A stretch of 64,000 nt of DNA from Mycobacterium sp. DL592 (GTDB taxonomy: Bacteria > Actinomycetota > Actinomycetes > Mycobacteriales > Mycobacteriaceae): positions 3,854,172 to 3,918,171 of the forward strand of contig NZ_CP050192.1 in NCBI RefSeq assembly GCF_011694515.1. Direction: 5' to 3'. Each line of letters begins with the position of its first letter. Position 1 is the stretch's first letter. Positions 9,278-17,782 of this stretch are shown here, one piece after another. A program made the position numbers and the translations under genes. Under the pieces are notes generated by a model. That model made no database searches, had not been told where the DNA came from, and was given only the letters and a program-made list of their open reading frames with translations.

Positions 9278-9332
9278 ATCTAATCACCGGAGTCGGTGCG
9301 CTCTCCTGCCTTGCACCCTTTAGGCTTGCCCC

Positions 9333-9815
9333 GTGCCGCTGTACGCCGCCTACGGATCCAACATGCATCCAGAGCAGATGCTGGAGCGGGCACCGCATTC
9401 CCCGATGGCAGGTACGGGCTGGCTGCACGGGTGGCGCCTGACCTTCGCCGGGGAGGACATCGGCTGGGAGGGCGCACTGGCCACCCTCGTCGAAGACCCC
9501 GACTCCAGCGTGTTCGTGGTGCTCTACGACATGACGCCGGCCGACGAGGAGACCCTGGATCGCTGGGAAGGCTCCGAGCTAGGCTTCCACAAGAAGATCC
9601 GCTGCCGCATCGACCGCGAATCATCGGACACCACAACCGATCCCGTGCTGGCCTGGCTGTATGTGGTGGACGCGTGGGAGGGTGGGCTGCCCTCGGCGCG
9701 TTACATCGGGGTGATGGCCGACGCGGCCGAGATCGCCGGCGCCCCGCCGGAGTACGTCCACGACCTGCGTACCCGCCCCGCCCGCAACATCGGCCCGGGC
9801 CACGGCGGCGGGTAG
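9333..9815 (+). CDS. Gamma-glutamylcyclotransferase-like protein
   Basis: A 160-residue protein of the gamma-glutamylcyclotransferase superfamily. YAAYGSNM near the N-terminus is the substrate-binding YGSNM loop, and acidic residues in the EDIGWEGALATL segment could supply the catalytic glutamate. Family members release 5-oxoproline from gamma-glutamyl amino acids or peptides, but the actual substrate here is unknown. It matches Rv3304 in position. The start is a GTG. It is divergent from lpdA and convergent with galE (3-nt gap). Confidence 0.82.
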   Translation: MPLYAAYGSNMHPEQMLERAPHSPMAGTGWLHGWRLTFAGEDIGWEGALATLVEDPDSSVFVVLYDMTPADEETLDRWEGSELGFHKKIRCRIDRESSDTTTDPVLAWLYVVDAWEGGLPSARYIGVMADAAEIAGAPPEYVHDLRTRPARNIGPGHGGG

Positions 9816-9818
9816 GGC

Positions 9819-10775
9819 TTAGCGCGAGCGGGTGAACTCCCAAGCGTCGGAGACGATCTGGTCGAGCTCGGTGTGCCGGGGCTGCCAGCCGAGTTCGGCG
9901 ATCGCCTTGGCGCTGGAGGCGATCAGCACGGCCGGGTCGCCAGCACGCCGCTCGACGTCACGCGCCGCGATCGGCTTGCCGACCACCCGCTCGCAGCACG
10001 CGATGACCTCGCGCACCGAGAAGCCCGTGCCGTTGCCCAGGTTGTAGATCCGGTGCGAGCCGGGCTGCGCGGTCTGCAACGCCAGCACATGAGCGTCGGC
10101 CAGGTCGCGCACATGGATGTAGTCGCGGATGCAGGTGCCGTCAGGGGTCGGCCAGTCGTTGCCGAACACCAGGATCTCGTCGCGGGCGCCGGTGGCGGCC
10201 TGCAGCACCAGCGGGATCAGGTGCGTCTCGGTGGCATGCCGCTCCCCCAGCCCGCCGTACGCGCCGGCCACATTGAAGTAGCGCAGGCTGGTGGCGGCCA
10301 GACCGTGCGCGGCCGCATACGAGGTGATCGCATGGTCGATGGCGAGCTTGGTGGCGCCGTAGGCGTTGGTCGGACGGGTCGGCGAGTCCTCGGTGATGGG
10401 CACCGACTCGGGCTCGCCGTAGGTCGCCGCGGTCGAGGAGAACACCAGCCGCGGCGTCCCGGCGGCGCGCATCGCTTCCAGCAGCTGCAGCGTCTTGACG
10501 ACGTTGCCGAACCAGTACAGCTCCGGGGACACCACCGACTCACCCACGAGCGACTTGGCCGCGAAATGCAATACGCCGTCGAAGGATCCGTCACCGAGCA
10601 ACCCCGGCGCGGCCTCGACCATATCGGCCTGCACGAACTGCGCACCCTCGGGCACCGCGTCGGCGTTGCCGGTCGACAGGTCGTCGACCACCACCACCTC
10701 GTGGCCCTCTTCGAGGAGCACCTTCGCGCAGACGCTACCGACATACCCGGCCCCGCCGGTCACCAATAGTTTCAT
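9819..10775 (-). CDS. galE: UDP-glucose 4-epimerase-like short-chain dehydrogenase
   Basis: A 318-residue extended SDR enzyme. TGGAGYVGS binds NAD, and the catalytic YxxxK is YGATK, preceded by the SSTAATYG strand. The [13 protein letters not shown] segment is typical of GalE. It would interconvert UDP-glucose and UDP-galactose, possibly for cell-wall arabinogalactan or for the polysaccharide locus in this window. The ATG overlaps the stop of amiA1 by 4 nt, so it is the last gene of the amiB1-amiA1-galE operon. In M. tuberculosis I do not recall a galE at this point, so this may be a local difference. Confidence 0.88.
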   Translation of the reverse strand: MKLLVTGGAGYVGSVCAKVLLEEGHEVVVVDDLSTGNADAVPEGAQFVQADMVEAAPGLLGDGSFDGVLHFAAKSLVGESVVSPELYWFGNVVKTLQLLEAMRAAGTPRLVFSSTAATYGEPESVPITEDSPTRPTNAYGATKLAIDHAITSYAAAHGLAATSLRYFNVAGAYGGLGERHATETHLIPLVLQAATGARDEILVFGNDWPTPDGTCIRDYIHVRDLADAHVLALQTAQPGSHRIYNLGNGTGFSVREVIACCERVVGKPIAARDVERRAGDPAVLIASSAKAIAELGWQPRHTELDQIVSDAWEFTRSR

Positions 10776-11944
10776 TCGAAATCCCCCGCCTGGTCGATGA
10801 CGTTCACCAGTACCCGCACCCCCACCGCCAGCGCCCGCTCATCCAAGTCGAATGTCGGCTGGTGCAGGTCCAGCTGCGGCCCCTCACCGCTCCACACCCC
10901 GAGGCGAGCCATCGCGCCGGGCACCTCTTCGAGGTACCAGGAGAAATCCTCGCCGCCACCGGACTGCTTGGTGTCGGCCAGCGCTCCGGGGTCGACGGCC
11001 TCGATGGCGTGCGTCATGATCTGGGTGGACCGCTCCTCGTTGACCACCGGCGGCACGCCGCGGTGGTATCGCAGCGAATGCTCGATGCCCAGCGGTGCCA
11101 GCAGACCCGAAACAATCTCGTGCACAAGGCCTTCCATCCCCACCCAGGTTTCCCGGCTGGCGGTGCGGACGGTACCGGCGAGTGTGCCCGTCTGCGGGAT
11201 CGCATTCGCCGCGACCCCGGCATTGGCCGCACCCCACACCATCACCGTGCTGTGCCGCGGATCGATGCGCCGGGACAGCACCCCGGGCAGCCCGGTGATC
11301 AGCGTGCCCATGCCGTAGACCAGATCCGAGGTCAGGTGCGGGCGCGAGGTGTGCCCGCCGGGCGAGTGCAGGGTGATCTCGATCGAGTCGGCCGCCGAGG
11401 TGATCGGCCCGGGGATGATCGCCACCCGGCCGACGGCCAGCCGGGGATCGCAGTGCAGGGCGAAGATTCGCGATACCCCGGCCAGGGCGCCCGCGGCGAT
11501 CGCGTCGATGGCACCACCGGGCATCAGTTCCTCGGCGGGCTGAAAGAGCAGCCGCACACCGACCGGCAGCTCAGGCACCGCGGCCAGCGCGGTCGCGGCG
11601 CCCAGCAGCATCGCGGTGTGGGCGTCATGCCCGCAGGCGTGCGCCACGTTCGGCACCGTCGACGAGTACGGCGCACCCGTCCGTTCGGCCATCGGCAACG
11701 CGTCCATATCGGCGCGCAGCGCGATCCGCGGCGCATGCTCCGGGCCGAAGTCGCACGTCAGCCCGGTCCCGCCCGGCAGCACCTTGGGGTTGAGTCCGGC
11801 ATCGACTAGGCGGTCGGCGACGAACTGGGTGGTGGCGAACTCCTGACGGCCCAGCTCGGGGTTGCGGTGGATATGCCGGCGCCACTCCACCAGATCGTCG
11901 AAGTGAGCGGCGAGCCAGGATTCGCACACGTCGGCGAGGCTCAT
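10772..11944 (-). CDS. amiA1: M20-family amidohydrolase AmiA1
   Basis: A 390-residue metal-dependent amidohydrolase of the M20D (hippurate hydrolase / IAA-amino acid hydrolase) group. Metal ligands are visible in [12 protein letters not shown], in EELMPGGA and in the C-terminal [12 protein letters not shown], with ADMDALPM between domains. It would cleave an N-acyl amino acid or similar amide, but the substrate is not known. It is paired with AmiB1 as in Rv3305c-Rv3306c, with a 4-nt overlap on each side. Confidence 0.9.
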   Translation of the reverse strand: MSLADVCESWLAAHFDDLVEWRRHIHRNPELGRQEFATTQFVADRLVDAGLNPKVLPGGTGLTCDFGPEHAPRIALRADMDALPMAERTGAPYSSTVPNVAHACGHDAHTAMLLGAATALAAVPELPVGVRLLFQPAEELMPGGAIDAIAAGALAGVSRIFALHCDPRLAVGRVAIIPGPITSAADSIEITLHSPGGHTSRPHLTSDLVYGMGTLITGLPGVLSRRIDPRHSTVMVWGAANAGVAANAIPQTGTLAGTVRTASRETWVGMEGLVHEIVSGLLAPLGIEHSLRYHRGVPPVVNEERSTQIMTHAIEAVDPGALADTKQSGGGEDFSWYLEEVPGAMARLGVWSGEGPQLDLHQPTFDLDERALAVGVRVLVNVIDQAGDFE

Positions 11945-13125
11945 GCGCGCACCCGCCGTTGCTGCAGTTCCAACACCCGGTCTCGTTCGGACGGCGTCTC
12001 GGCCAAGCGAACTACAGTGCGCGCCAACATGATTGCCCCCTCGGCGACGGCCCGGTCAGCACTGGGTCCGGCGGCCGCCACGGTGAAGCCAGGCTGGTGA
12101 ATGACCGCGCCGCCGGCGTCGATGCCGACCACGGGGTGGATGCCGGGCAGCAGCTGGGTGACGTTGCCCATGTCGGTGGAACCCAGCGGGAGTGCGGCCT
12201 CCACGTCGGCATGCACGGGCTGGCGCCCGAACCGGACCATCTCGTCGCGGAACACCTCCGCCAACCAGGTGTCCGGCTTGAGTTCGGCGTAGGCCGGCGC
12301 GGCCTCGACGATCGAATACTCGCAGCCGGTGGCCACCGCGCCGGCTGCAAAACAACCCCGCATCTTGTCCTCCAGCGCCAGCCGCGACGCGCCGTCGGCG
12401 GCCCGCATCGTGTACTGCAGCCGGGCCCGCCCCGGGATGATGTTGGTGGCCGCCCCGCCTTCAGTGACGATGCCGTGCGCCATCTGGCCGGGCGCCATCT
12501 GCTGGCGAAGCAGCCCGATCGCCACCTGCGCGACGGTTACCGCGTCGGCGGCGTTGACGCCCAGATACGGCGCGACGGCGGCGTGCGACTCGCGGCCGGT
12601 GTAGGTCACCGTCACCTCCGAGAGCGACAGCGAGCGGGCGGCCGCGATGTCGATCGGACCCGGGTGGATCATCACCGATGCGACGACGTCGTCGAACACA
12701 CCGGCGTCGATCAGCAGCGCCTTACCCCCACCGGACTCTTCGGCGGGCGTCCCGATCAGGGCAACGGTCAGCCCGAGATCGTCGGCCACCTCGGCCAGCG
12801 CCAGCGCCGCCCCCACCGCCGCCGACGCGATGATGTTGTGCCCGCAGGCGTGCCCGATGCCGGGTAGGGCGTCGTACTCCGCGCAGATCCCGATGACCAA
12901 CGGTCCGCTGCCGTAGTCGGCGCGGAAGGCGGTATTCAGTCCACCGGGCGCGGCACTGACCTCGAATCCGCGCTCGGCGACCAGCGCTTGGGCCTTCGCA
13001 CGGCTGCGGTGCTCCTCGAACGCCAGCTCAGGTTCGGCGTGAATCGAGTGCGACAACGCCACCAGGTCGCCACGACATGCGCCGACGACGTCCTCGACCC
13101 GGGTCGACGCAGTCAGCGTAGGCAT
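11941..13125 (-). CDS. amiB1: M20-family amidohydrolase AmiB1
   Basis: A 394-residue M20D amidohydrolase. [15 protein letters not shown] holds metal ligands, and [11 protein letters not shown] contains the catalytic acid and a further ligand. [10 protein letters not shown] and the N-terminal [10 protein letters not shown] segment resemble p-aminobenzoyl-glutamate hydrolase subunits (AbgA/AbgB), so a role in folate-fragment or peptide turnover is possible. It is the first gene of the amiB1-amiA1-galE operon and lies divergent from the purine nucleoside phosphorylase gene (37-bp gap). Confidence 0.9.
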   Translation of the reverse strand: MPTLTASTRVEDVVGACRGDLVALSHSIHAEPELAFEEHRSRAKAQALVAERGFEVSAAPGGLNTAFRADYGSGPLVIGICAEYDALPGIGHACGHNIIASAAVGAALALAEVADDLGLTVALIGTPAEESGGGKALLIDAGVFDDVVASVMIHPGPIDIAAARSLSLSEVTVTYTGRESHAAVAPYLGVNAADAVTVAQVAIGLLRQQMAPGQMAHGIVTEGGAATNIIPGRARLQYTMRAADGASRLALEDKMRGCFAAGAVATGCEYSIVEAAPAYAELKPDTWLAEVFRDEMVRFGRQPVHADVEAALPLGSTDMGNVTQLLPGIHPVVGIDAGGAVIHQPGFTVAAAGPSADRAVAEGAIMLARTVVRLAETPSERDRVLELQQRRVRA

Positions 13126-13162
13126 CCCCGCAGTATCTCATTGCGGACTAGGCTCGCAGGCT

Positions 13163-13948
13163 GTGAGTCCAGACGCCGAGCACGCCGCAGCGGTGATCGC
13201 CGAACGCACCTCGGTGGCGCGCCACGACGTCGCCGTCATCCTCGGCTCGGGCTGGGCGCCGGCGGCCGACGCGCTGGGCACACCCGCTGCCGAAATCCCG
13301 ATGTCGGGCCTGCCCGGGTTCATCCCTCCTTCGGCGCTGGGGCACCGCGGGCGGGTGCTGTCGATCCCCCTGGGATCGCACAATGTGCTGGTCCTGCTCG
13401 GCCGGATTCACGCCTACGAGGGTCACGAACTGTGCGACGTCGTGCATCCGGTGCGGACTGCACGGGCGGCGGGCGCCGAGGTCGTGGTGTTGACCAATGC
13501 CGCAGGCGGGTTGCGCCCGGAGTATCAGGTCGGCCAGCCGGTGTTGATCAGCGACCACCTCAACCTGACCGCGCGCTCCCCGCTGGTGGGTGCGCATTTC
13601 GTCGACCTGGTCGACGCCTACTCACCGAGGCTGCGGGCCCTGGCCCGCGCGGTCGACCCATCGCTGGCCGAGGGTGTCTACGCGGGGCTGCCGGGGCCGC
13701 ACTACGAGACGCCGGCCGAGATCCGGATGCTGCGGACGCTGGGTGCGGACCTGGTGGGCATGTCGACGGTGCACGAGACGATCGCGGCCCGCGCCGCAGG
13801 TGCCGAGGTTCTGGGTCTGTCGCTGGTGACGAATCTGGCCGCCGGGATGACCGGCGAGCCGCTCAGTCACGCCGAGGTGCTGGCCGCCGGGCGGGCCTCG
13901 GCCAGCAAGATGGGCTCGCTGCTGGCTTCGGTGCTGGCGCGTCTCTGA
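13163..13948 (+). CDS. deoD: Purine nucleoside phosphorylase
   Basis: A 261-residue trimeric-type purine nucleoside phosphorylase that cleaves inosine or guanosine with phosphate to base plus ribose 1-phosphate. ILGSGWAP is the phosphate loop. [39 protein letters not shown] and GMSTVHETI are the PNP signatures, with Glu and Asn/Thr base-binding residues. It corresponds to Rv3307. The start is a GTG. Its last 82 nt overlap the convergent AbrB-type gene, an unusually long antisense overlap. Confidence 0.93.
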   Translation: MSPDAEHAAAVIAERTSVARHDVAVILGSGWAPAADALGTPAAEIPMSGLPGFIPPSALGHRGRVLSIPLGSHNVLVLLGRIHAYEGHELCDVVHPVRTARAAGAEVVVLTNAAGGLRPEYQVGQPVLISDHLNLTARSPLVGAHFVDLVDAYSPRLRALARAVDPSLAEGVYAGLPGPHYETPAEIRMLRTLGADLVGMSTVHETIAARAAGAEVLGLSLVTNLAAGMTGEPLSHAEVLAAGRASASKMGSLLASVLARL

Positions 13949-14979
13949 GTCAGCCGGGCATAGCCGCGGGCGAGCATCGGTGCGGCGAACAGCATCAGCA
14001 GCACCCGCAGCACCTGCGCGGCGACGATGAATGTGACGTTGGATCCGGTCTCCACGGCGGTTGCGAGCACCGCATAGATACCGCCCGGGCTGGTCGCCAG
14101 GTAGCCGTCGAGCATGCTCACCCCGGTCAGCTTCGCCAGCGCCACCCCGAGCCCGGCGGTCGCCACGTTCAGCAGCACGATCAGCCCGAGCGCGGTAGGC
14201 AACAGCCGTTCGATCGCGTGCAGCGACTCGCGGGTGAAGGCCACCCCGGCCTGCCAGCCGATGACCATGTAGGACACCTGGACGACAAGAGTGGGCACCA
14301 CGAGCCCGAACGACACTCCGCCGAGTTCCACCGCGACGGTCAGGGCCATCGGGCCCAGCAGCCCGGCGCCGGGCAATCGCACCAGCCGCGCCACCACCGA
14401 GCCGATGACGACCAGGCCGGCCAGCATCGCGATGCTGGCGTACCAGGGCGCTGACTGGCTGTGCGCCGCCGCGGCGGCACCTGTCGATCGTTCGGCGCGG
14501 AAGACCAGCGTGACGACGAGCGGCATCGACGCGGTGATGACGGCGACGCGCAGGTATTGCACGACGGCCACGATCCGGTCGTCGCCACCGAGTTCACGGG
14601 CGATGGCCACCAGACCCGACGCGCCGCCGGCCACCAGTGCCAGAGCTCCGGTGAGCGCGCTGACGTCGCGGCGCATCCCGAGCAACGCCCCGGCGCCGAT
14701 GCTCAACAGCAGGGTCACCAGGCTCAGCGCGACGACCACCGGCCAGTGCGGCCCGAGCGCACCGAGTGCGTCGGAGTGCACCATCGTGCCGATGTAGACA
14801 CCGAGGACGCCCTGGGCGGCCAAGCCCGCTTTCCGCGGTACGCCGGCAGGAGCGAGCCGCGCGATCGCCAGGCCCACGCCGACCAGCAACGCGGCGAACA
14901 AGGCCGCTGACGGGACGCCGAGCAGGTCTAGCGGCACAGTGACTCCGATCGTCACCAGAACCAGCAAAACCCATCGCAT
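13867..14979 (-). CDS. AbrB-family (PF05145-type) integral membrane protein
   Basis: A 370-residue membrane protein with about 10 hydrophobic segments and the two-repeat layout of the AbrB/AidB-like membrane family (once called ammonia monooxygenase-like). [17 protein letters not shown] and [14 protein letters not shown] are glycine-rich repeat signatures in the two halves. Its function is unknown, and transport is only inferred from topology. The start is set at 14979 because a -10 box TATACT lies 6 nt upstream inside a palindrome, giving a leaderless mRNA. It is divergent from a MarR regulator that probably controls it. The 3' end runs 82 nt into the deoD gene on the other strand. Confidence 0.82.
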   Translation of the reverse strand: MRWVLLVLVTIGVTVPLDLLGVPSAALFAALLVGVGLAIARLAPAGVPRKAGLAAQGVLGVYIGTMVHSDALGALGPHWPVVVALSLVTLLLSIGAGALLGMRRDVSALTGALALVAGGASGLVAIARELGGDDRIVAVVQYLRVAVITASMPLVVTLVFRAERSTGAAAAAHSQSAPWYASIAMLAGLVVIGSVVARLVRLPGAGLLGPMALTVAVELGGVSFGLVVPTLVVQVSYMVIGWQAGVAFTRESLHAIERLLPTALGLIVLLNVATAGLGVALAKLTGVSMLDGYLATSPGGIYAVLATAVETGSNVTFIVAAQVLRVLLMLFAAPMLARGYARLTQRRASTEASSEPILLAEARPAASTSA

Positions 14980-14983
14980 ATTG

Positions 14984-14997
14984 CAAGTATAGCCTTG
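14984..14997. promoter_or_regulatory. Palindromic operator overlapping the AbrB-type gene -10 box
   Basis: CAAGTATAGCCTTG has the form CAAG-N6-CTTG. On the minus strand it contains TATACT at 14986-14991, 6 nt before the ATG at 14979. A near-copy in mirror orientation lies at 15048-15061. A protein bound here would cover the -10 element. Confidence 0.55.
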
Positions 14998-15047
14998 TGT
15001 TCTTGTCGGAGCCAACTCGGCATTTCGTGGACATACGAGCCAGATAC

Positions 15048-15061
15048 CAAGGTATAACTTG
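15048..15061. promoter_or_regulatory. Palindromic operator overlapping the MarR gene -10 box
   Basis: CAAGGTATAACTTG has the form CAAG-N6-CTTG and contains TATAAC at 15053-15058, 7 nt before the MarR ATG at 15066. Read on the minus strand it differs from the site at 14984-14997 at only a few central bases. The two are centred 64 bp apart. Autoregulation by the MarR protein is inferred. Confidence 0.55.
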
Positions 15062-15065
15062 TAAT

Positions 15066-15518
15066 ATGACGCTCAGCACCGCGGCTCCGGCCACCGAGCT
15101 CCGAGAGGCCATGATGGCCCTGGCCCGCCAACTGCGTCGGCACCGCCCGGACAACGGGCTGACGCTGAGCCAGCTCGAGTTGCTCGGTGACGTCAACCGG
15201 GCCGTCACCACCACCCCGGCCGAGGTGGCCGCCCGCCTCCAGGTCCGGGTGCAGTCGCTGACCGACAGCATCAACGAACTGGAGTCGCGAGGGCTGATCT
15301 CGCGGCGCCCCGACGAGACCGACCGCCGCCGCCAGCTGATCGAACTCACCGCTACGGGGCTCGAACTGCTCGTCCACGACCGCGCCCAGCGCGACGCCTG
15401 GCTGTCCGACGCCATGCGCGAGCACCTCAGCGACCTCGAGTTCAACCTGCTGATGCTCACCGCGCCGGTATTGCGCAAGCTGGCCGACGCCGACCACGGG
15501 GCACAATCAGTGCCGTGA
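15066..15518 (+). CDS. MarR-family transcriptional regulator
   Basis: A 150-residue winged-helix regulator. TLSQLELLGDVNRAVTTTPAEVAARL and the recognition helix region VQSLTDSINELESRGLI are followed by the wing motif RRPDETDRRRQLIELT, which is the canonical MarR DNA-binding signature with the conserved D-x-R-DRR. It is divergent from the AbrB-type membrane gene, its probable target. The start is placed at 15066, directly after a palindrome carrying TATAAC, so the mRNA is probably leaderless. The stop codon overlaps the GTG of pmmB by 4 nt, coupling the two. Confidence 0.9.
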   Translation: MTLSTAAPATELREAMMALARQLRRHRPDNGLTLSQLELLGDVNRAVTTTPAEVAARLQVRVQSLTDSINELESRGLISRRPDETDRRRQLIELTATGLELLVHDRAQRDAWLSDAMREHLSDLEFNLLMLTAPVLRKLADADHGAQSVP

Positions 15519-17128
15519 CACCCGAGGAATGGATCGCCCACGATCCCGACCCGGTCACCGCCGCCGAGTTGGCCGGCTGCGACCCCGACGAACTCGCCGC
15601 GCGGTTCGCCCGGCCGCTGAACTTCGGCACCGCCGGGCTGCGCGGGCCGGTGCGCGGTGGGCCCGACGCCATGAACGTGGCGGTGGTGACGCGGGCCAGC
15701 TGGGCGGTGGCCGCGGCGCTGAAGGATCGCTGCCTCGGCGGATCGACGGTCGTGGTCGGCCGAGACGCCCGCCACGGGTCGGATGCCTTCGCCGCAGCGA
15801 CCGCTGAAGTGCTTGCCGCCCAGGGATTTTCGGTGGTGGCACTGCCGGAACCGGTGCCGACGCCGGTGGTGGCCTATGCGGTGCGTGCGCTCGGAGCCGC
15901 CGCGGGTGTGCAGATCACCGCCTCACACAATCCGGCCGCTGACAACGGCTACAAGGTCTACTTCGACGGCGGCATGCAGATCATCTCGCCGACCGACCGG
16001 GACATCGAGGCCGCCATGGCCGCCGCCCCTGCCGCCGACGAGATTCCCCGCCAACCCGTCACCCCAGCTGACACCGAACTGGTCGAGCAGTACGTCCAGC
16101 GCGCGGCAGCGGTGCGGCGCGGCTCGGGCTCGGTACGGGTGGCACTGACGGCGATGCACGGGGTCGGTGGCGAGCTCGCACTGCGCGCGCTGGCCCTGGC
16201 CGGGTTCGACGACGTTCGCACGGTCACAAGCCAATTCGCGCCTGATCCCGACTTTCCGACGGTGGCGTTCCCCAATCCCGAAGAGCCCGGCGCCACCGAT
16301 GCCCTGCTGGAGCTGGCAGCACGCACCGGCGCACACGTCGCGGTTGCGCTGGATCCCGACGCCGACCGCTGCGCCGTCGGCATCCCCACCGTGGACGGCT
16401 GGCGGATGCTCTCGGGCAATGAAACAGGTTGGCTTCTCGGTGATTACATCCTCTCGACGCTACCGTCCGGCGCAGCCGCCACCAGCGTCGTCGCCAGCAG
16501 CATCGTGTCCTCTCAGCTGCTGGCCGCGATCGCGGCCGATCACGGTGCCCACCATGTGCAGACGCTGACCGGCTTCAAGTGGCTGGCTCGGGCCGATGCC
16601 GGCGTGGCCGGTGCGAACCTGGTGTACGCCTACGAGGAGGCGATCGGCCACTGCGTGGATCCGGCGGCGGTGCGTGACAAGGACGGCATCAGCGCCGCCG
16701 TGCTCGCCTGCGATCTCGTGGCATCCCTTGCCGCCCAAGGCTATTCGATACCCGATGCTCTGGACCGACTGGCACTGCGACACGGTGTACACACCACCGC
16801 CGCGCTCTCGCGTCGGGTCGGCGATCCGGCGCAGGCCGCGGCGATCATGGCCGGCCTACGGTCCAGCCCGCCCAATGAGCTGGCCGGGTTCCCCGTCACC
16901 GCCAGCGACCTTCTGCAGGCCCGTGGCCAGCAGCGCACCGACGCCCTCATCCTGTCCGGTGGCGACTGGCAGACCTCGGTACGGGTGGTCATCCGCCCGT
17001 CGGGCACCGAACCGAAGATCAAGTGCTACACCGAAGTTCGCCGGGCCGTCACCGGCGACCTGGCCGCAGCGCGCGCGGCGGCCCGCAGCATCGAAGAGCG
17101 GCTCCTCGACGCGGCGCGACGCTGGTAG
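15515..17128 (+). CDS. pmmB: Phosphomannomutase / phosphoglucomutase PmmB
   Basis: A 537-residue alpha-D-phosphohexomutase that moves phosphate between C1 and C6 of mannose or glucose. The catalytic phosphoserine loop is TASHNPAADNGYK, the metal loop DPDADRC, the sugar-specificity loop EEAIGHC, and the phosphate-binding loop RPSGTEPKIKCY, all in the expected order. It matches Rv3308. The product would feed GDP-mannose or glucan synthesis. The GTG start overlaps the MarR stop. Its stop codon directly abuts that of the convergent upp gene. Confidence 0.93.
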   Translation: MTPEEWIAHDPDPVTAAELAGCDPDELAARFARPLNFGTAGLRGPVRGGPDAMNVAVVTRASWAVAAALKDRCLGGSTVVVGRDARHGSDAFAAATAEVLAAQGFSVVALPEPVPTPVVAYAVRALGAAAGVQITASHNPAADNGYKVYFDGGMQIISPTDRDIEAAMAAAPAADEIPRQPVTPADTELVEQYVQRAAAVRRGSGSVRVALTAMHGVGGELALRALALAGFDDVRTVTSQFAPDPDFPTVAFPNPEEPGATDALLELAARTGAHVAVALDPDADRCAVGIPTVDGWRMLSGNETGWLLGDYILSTLPSGAAATSVVASSIVSSQLLAAIAADHGAHHVQTLTGFKWLARADAGVAGANLVYAYEEAIGHCVDPAAVRDKDGISAAVLACDLVASLAAQGYSIPDALDRLALRHGVHTTAALSRRVGDPAQAAAIMAGLRSSPPNELAGFPVTASDLLQARGQQRTDALILSGGDWQTSVRVVIRPSGTEPKIKCYTEVRRAVTGDLAAARAAARSIEERLLDAARRW

Positions 17129-17752
17129 TCAGCGCGGCCCGAACTGGCGGTCACCGGCATCGCCGAGACCGGGCACGATATAGGCGATGTCGTTGAGTCC
17201 GTCGTCGACCGCAGCGGTGAACAGCCTGGCCTCGGGAGCGGCTTTCTCCAGCGCCGCAATGCCTTCCGGTGCGCACACCACGCACACCACGGTGATGTCC
17301 ACCGCGCCGCGGCCGTGCAGCAGGCCGATCGTGTACGCCATCGACCCGCCGGTGGCCAGCATCGGGTCGAGCACCATCACCGGCTGGGCGCTCAGATCGG
17401 CGGGCAGCGACTCCAGGTAGGGCGTGGGCTGATGCGTGCTCTCGTCGCGTGCGACGCCGACGAACCCGACCTTGGCCTCGGGGATGAGCGCGTGCGCCTG
17501 GTCCACCATGCCCAGCCCGGCTCGCAGGACGGGCACCAGAAGTGGTGGCCGGGCCAGTCGCGCGCCGACGGTGTCCGTCAGCGGGGTCGTGATGGTGATC
17601 TCCTCGCAGAGCAGATTCCTGGTGGCCTCGTAGACGAGCATGTGGGTCAGGTCGCGCAACGCAGACCGGAATCCGGCGTTGTCGGTGCGCTCATCACGCA
17701 GCGTACTCAGCCGCGCGGAAGCCAGTGGGTGGTCGACGACAGTCACGTCCAT
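17129..17752 (-). CDS. upp: Uracil phosphoribosyltransferase
   Basis: A 207-residue enzyme that makes UMP from uracil and PRPP in pyrimidine salvage. The PRPP-binding loop is [21 protein letters not shown] is the N-terminal signature, and the C-terminal segment PGLGDAGDR is the uracil-binding flexible loop. Length is standard. It matches Rv3309c and marks the last conserved gene before the inserted 17.8-34.9 kb block. The next gene upstream on this strand ends 30 nt away, so read-through from that block is possible. Confidence 0.95.
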   Translation of the reverse strand: MDVTVVDHPLASARLSTLRDERTDNAGFRSALRDLTHMLVYEATRNLLCEEITITTPLTDTVGARLARPPLLVPVLRAGLGMVDQAHALIPEAKVGFVGVARDESTHQPTPYLESLPADLSAQPVMVLDPMLATGGSMAYTIGLLHGRGAVDITVVCVVCAPEGIAALEKAAPEARLFTAAVDDGLNDIAYIVPGLGDAGDRQFGPR

Positions 17753-17782
17753 GCGGTGAGACTGTAGTGGCCGCGACGCCAG

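Noticed and set aside
17753..17782. Possible integration boundary of the inserted block next to upp
   Set aside because: No tRNA, integrase, transposase or direct repeat is visible at 17753-17782 or at 34869-34911, so no mobile-element boundary can be claimed.
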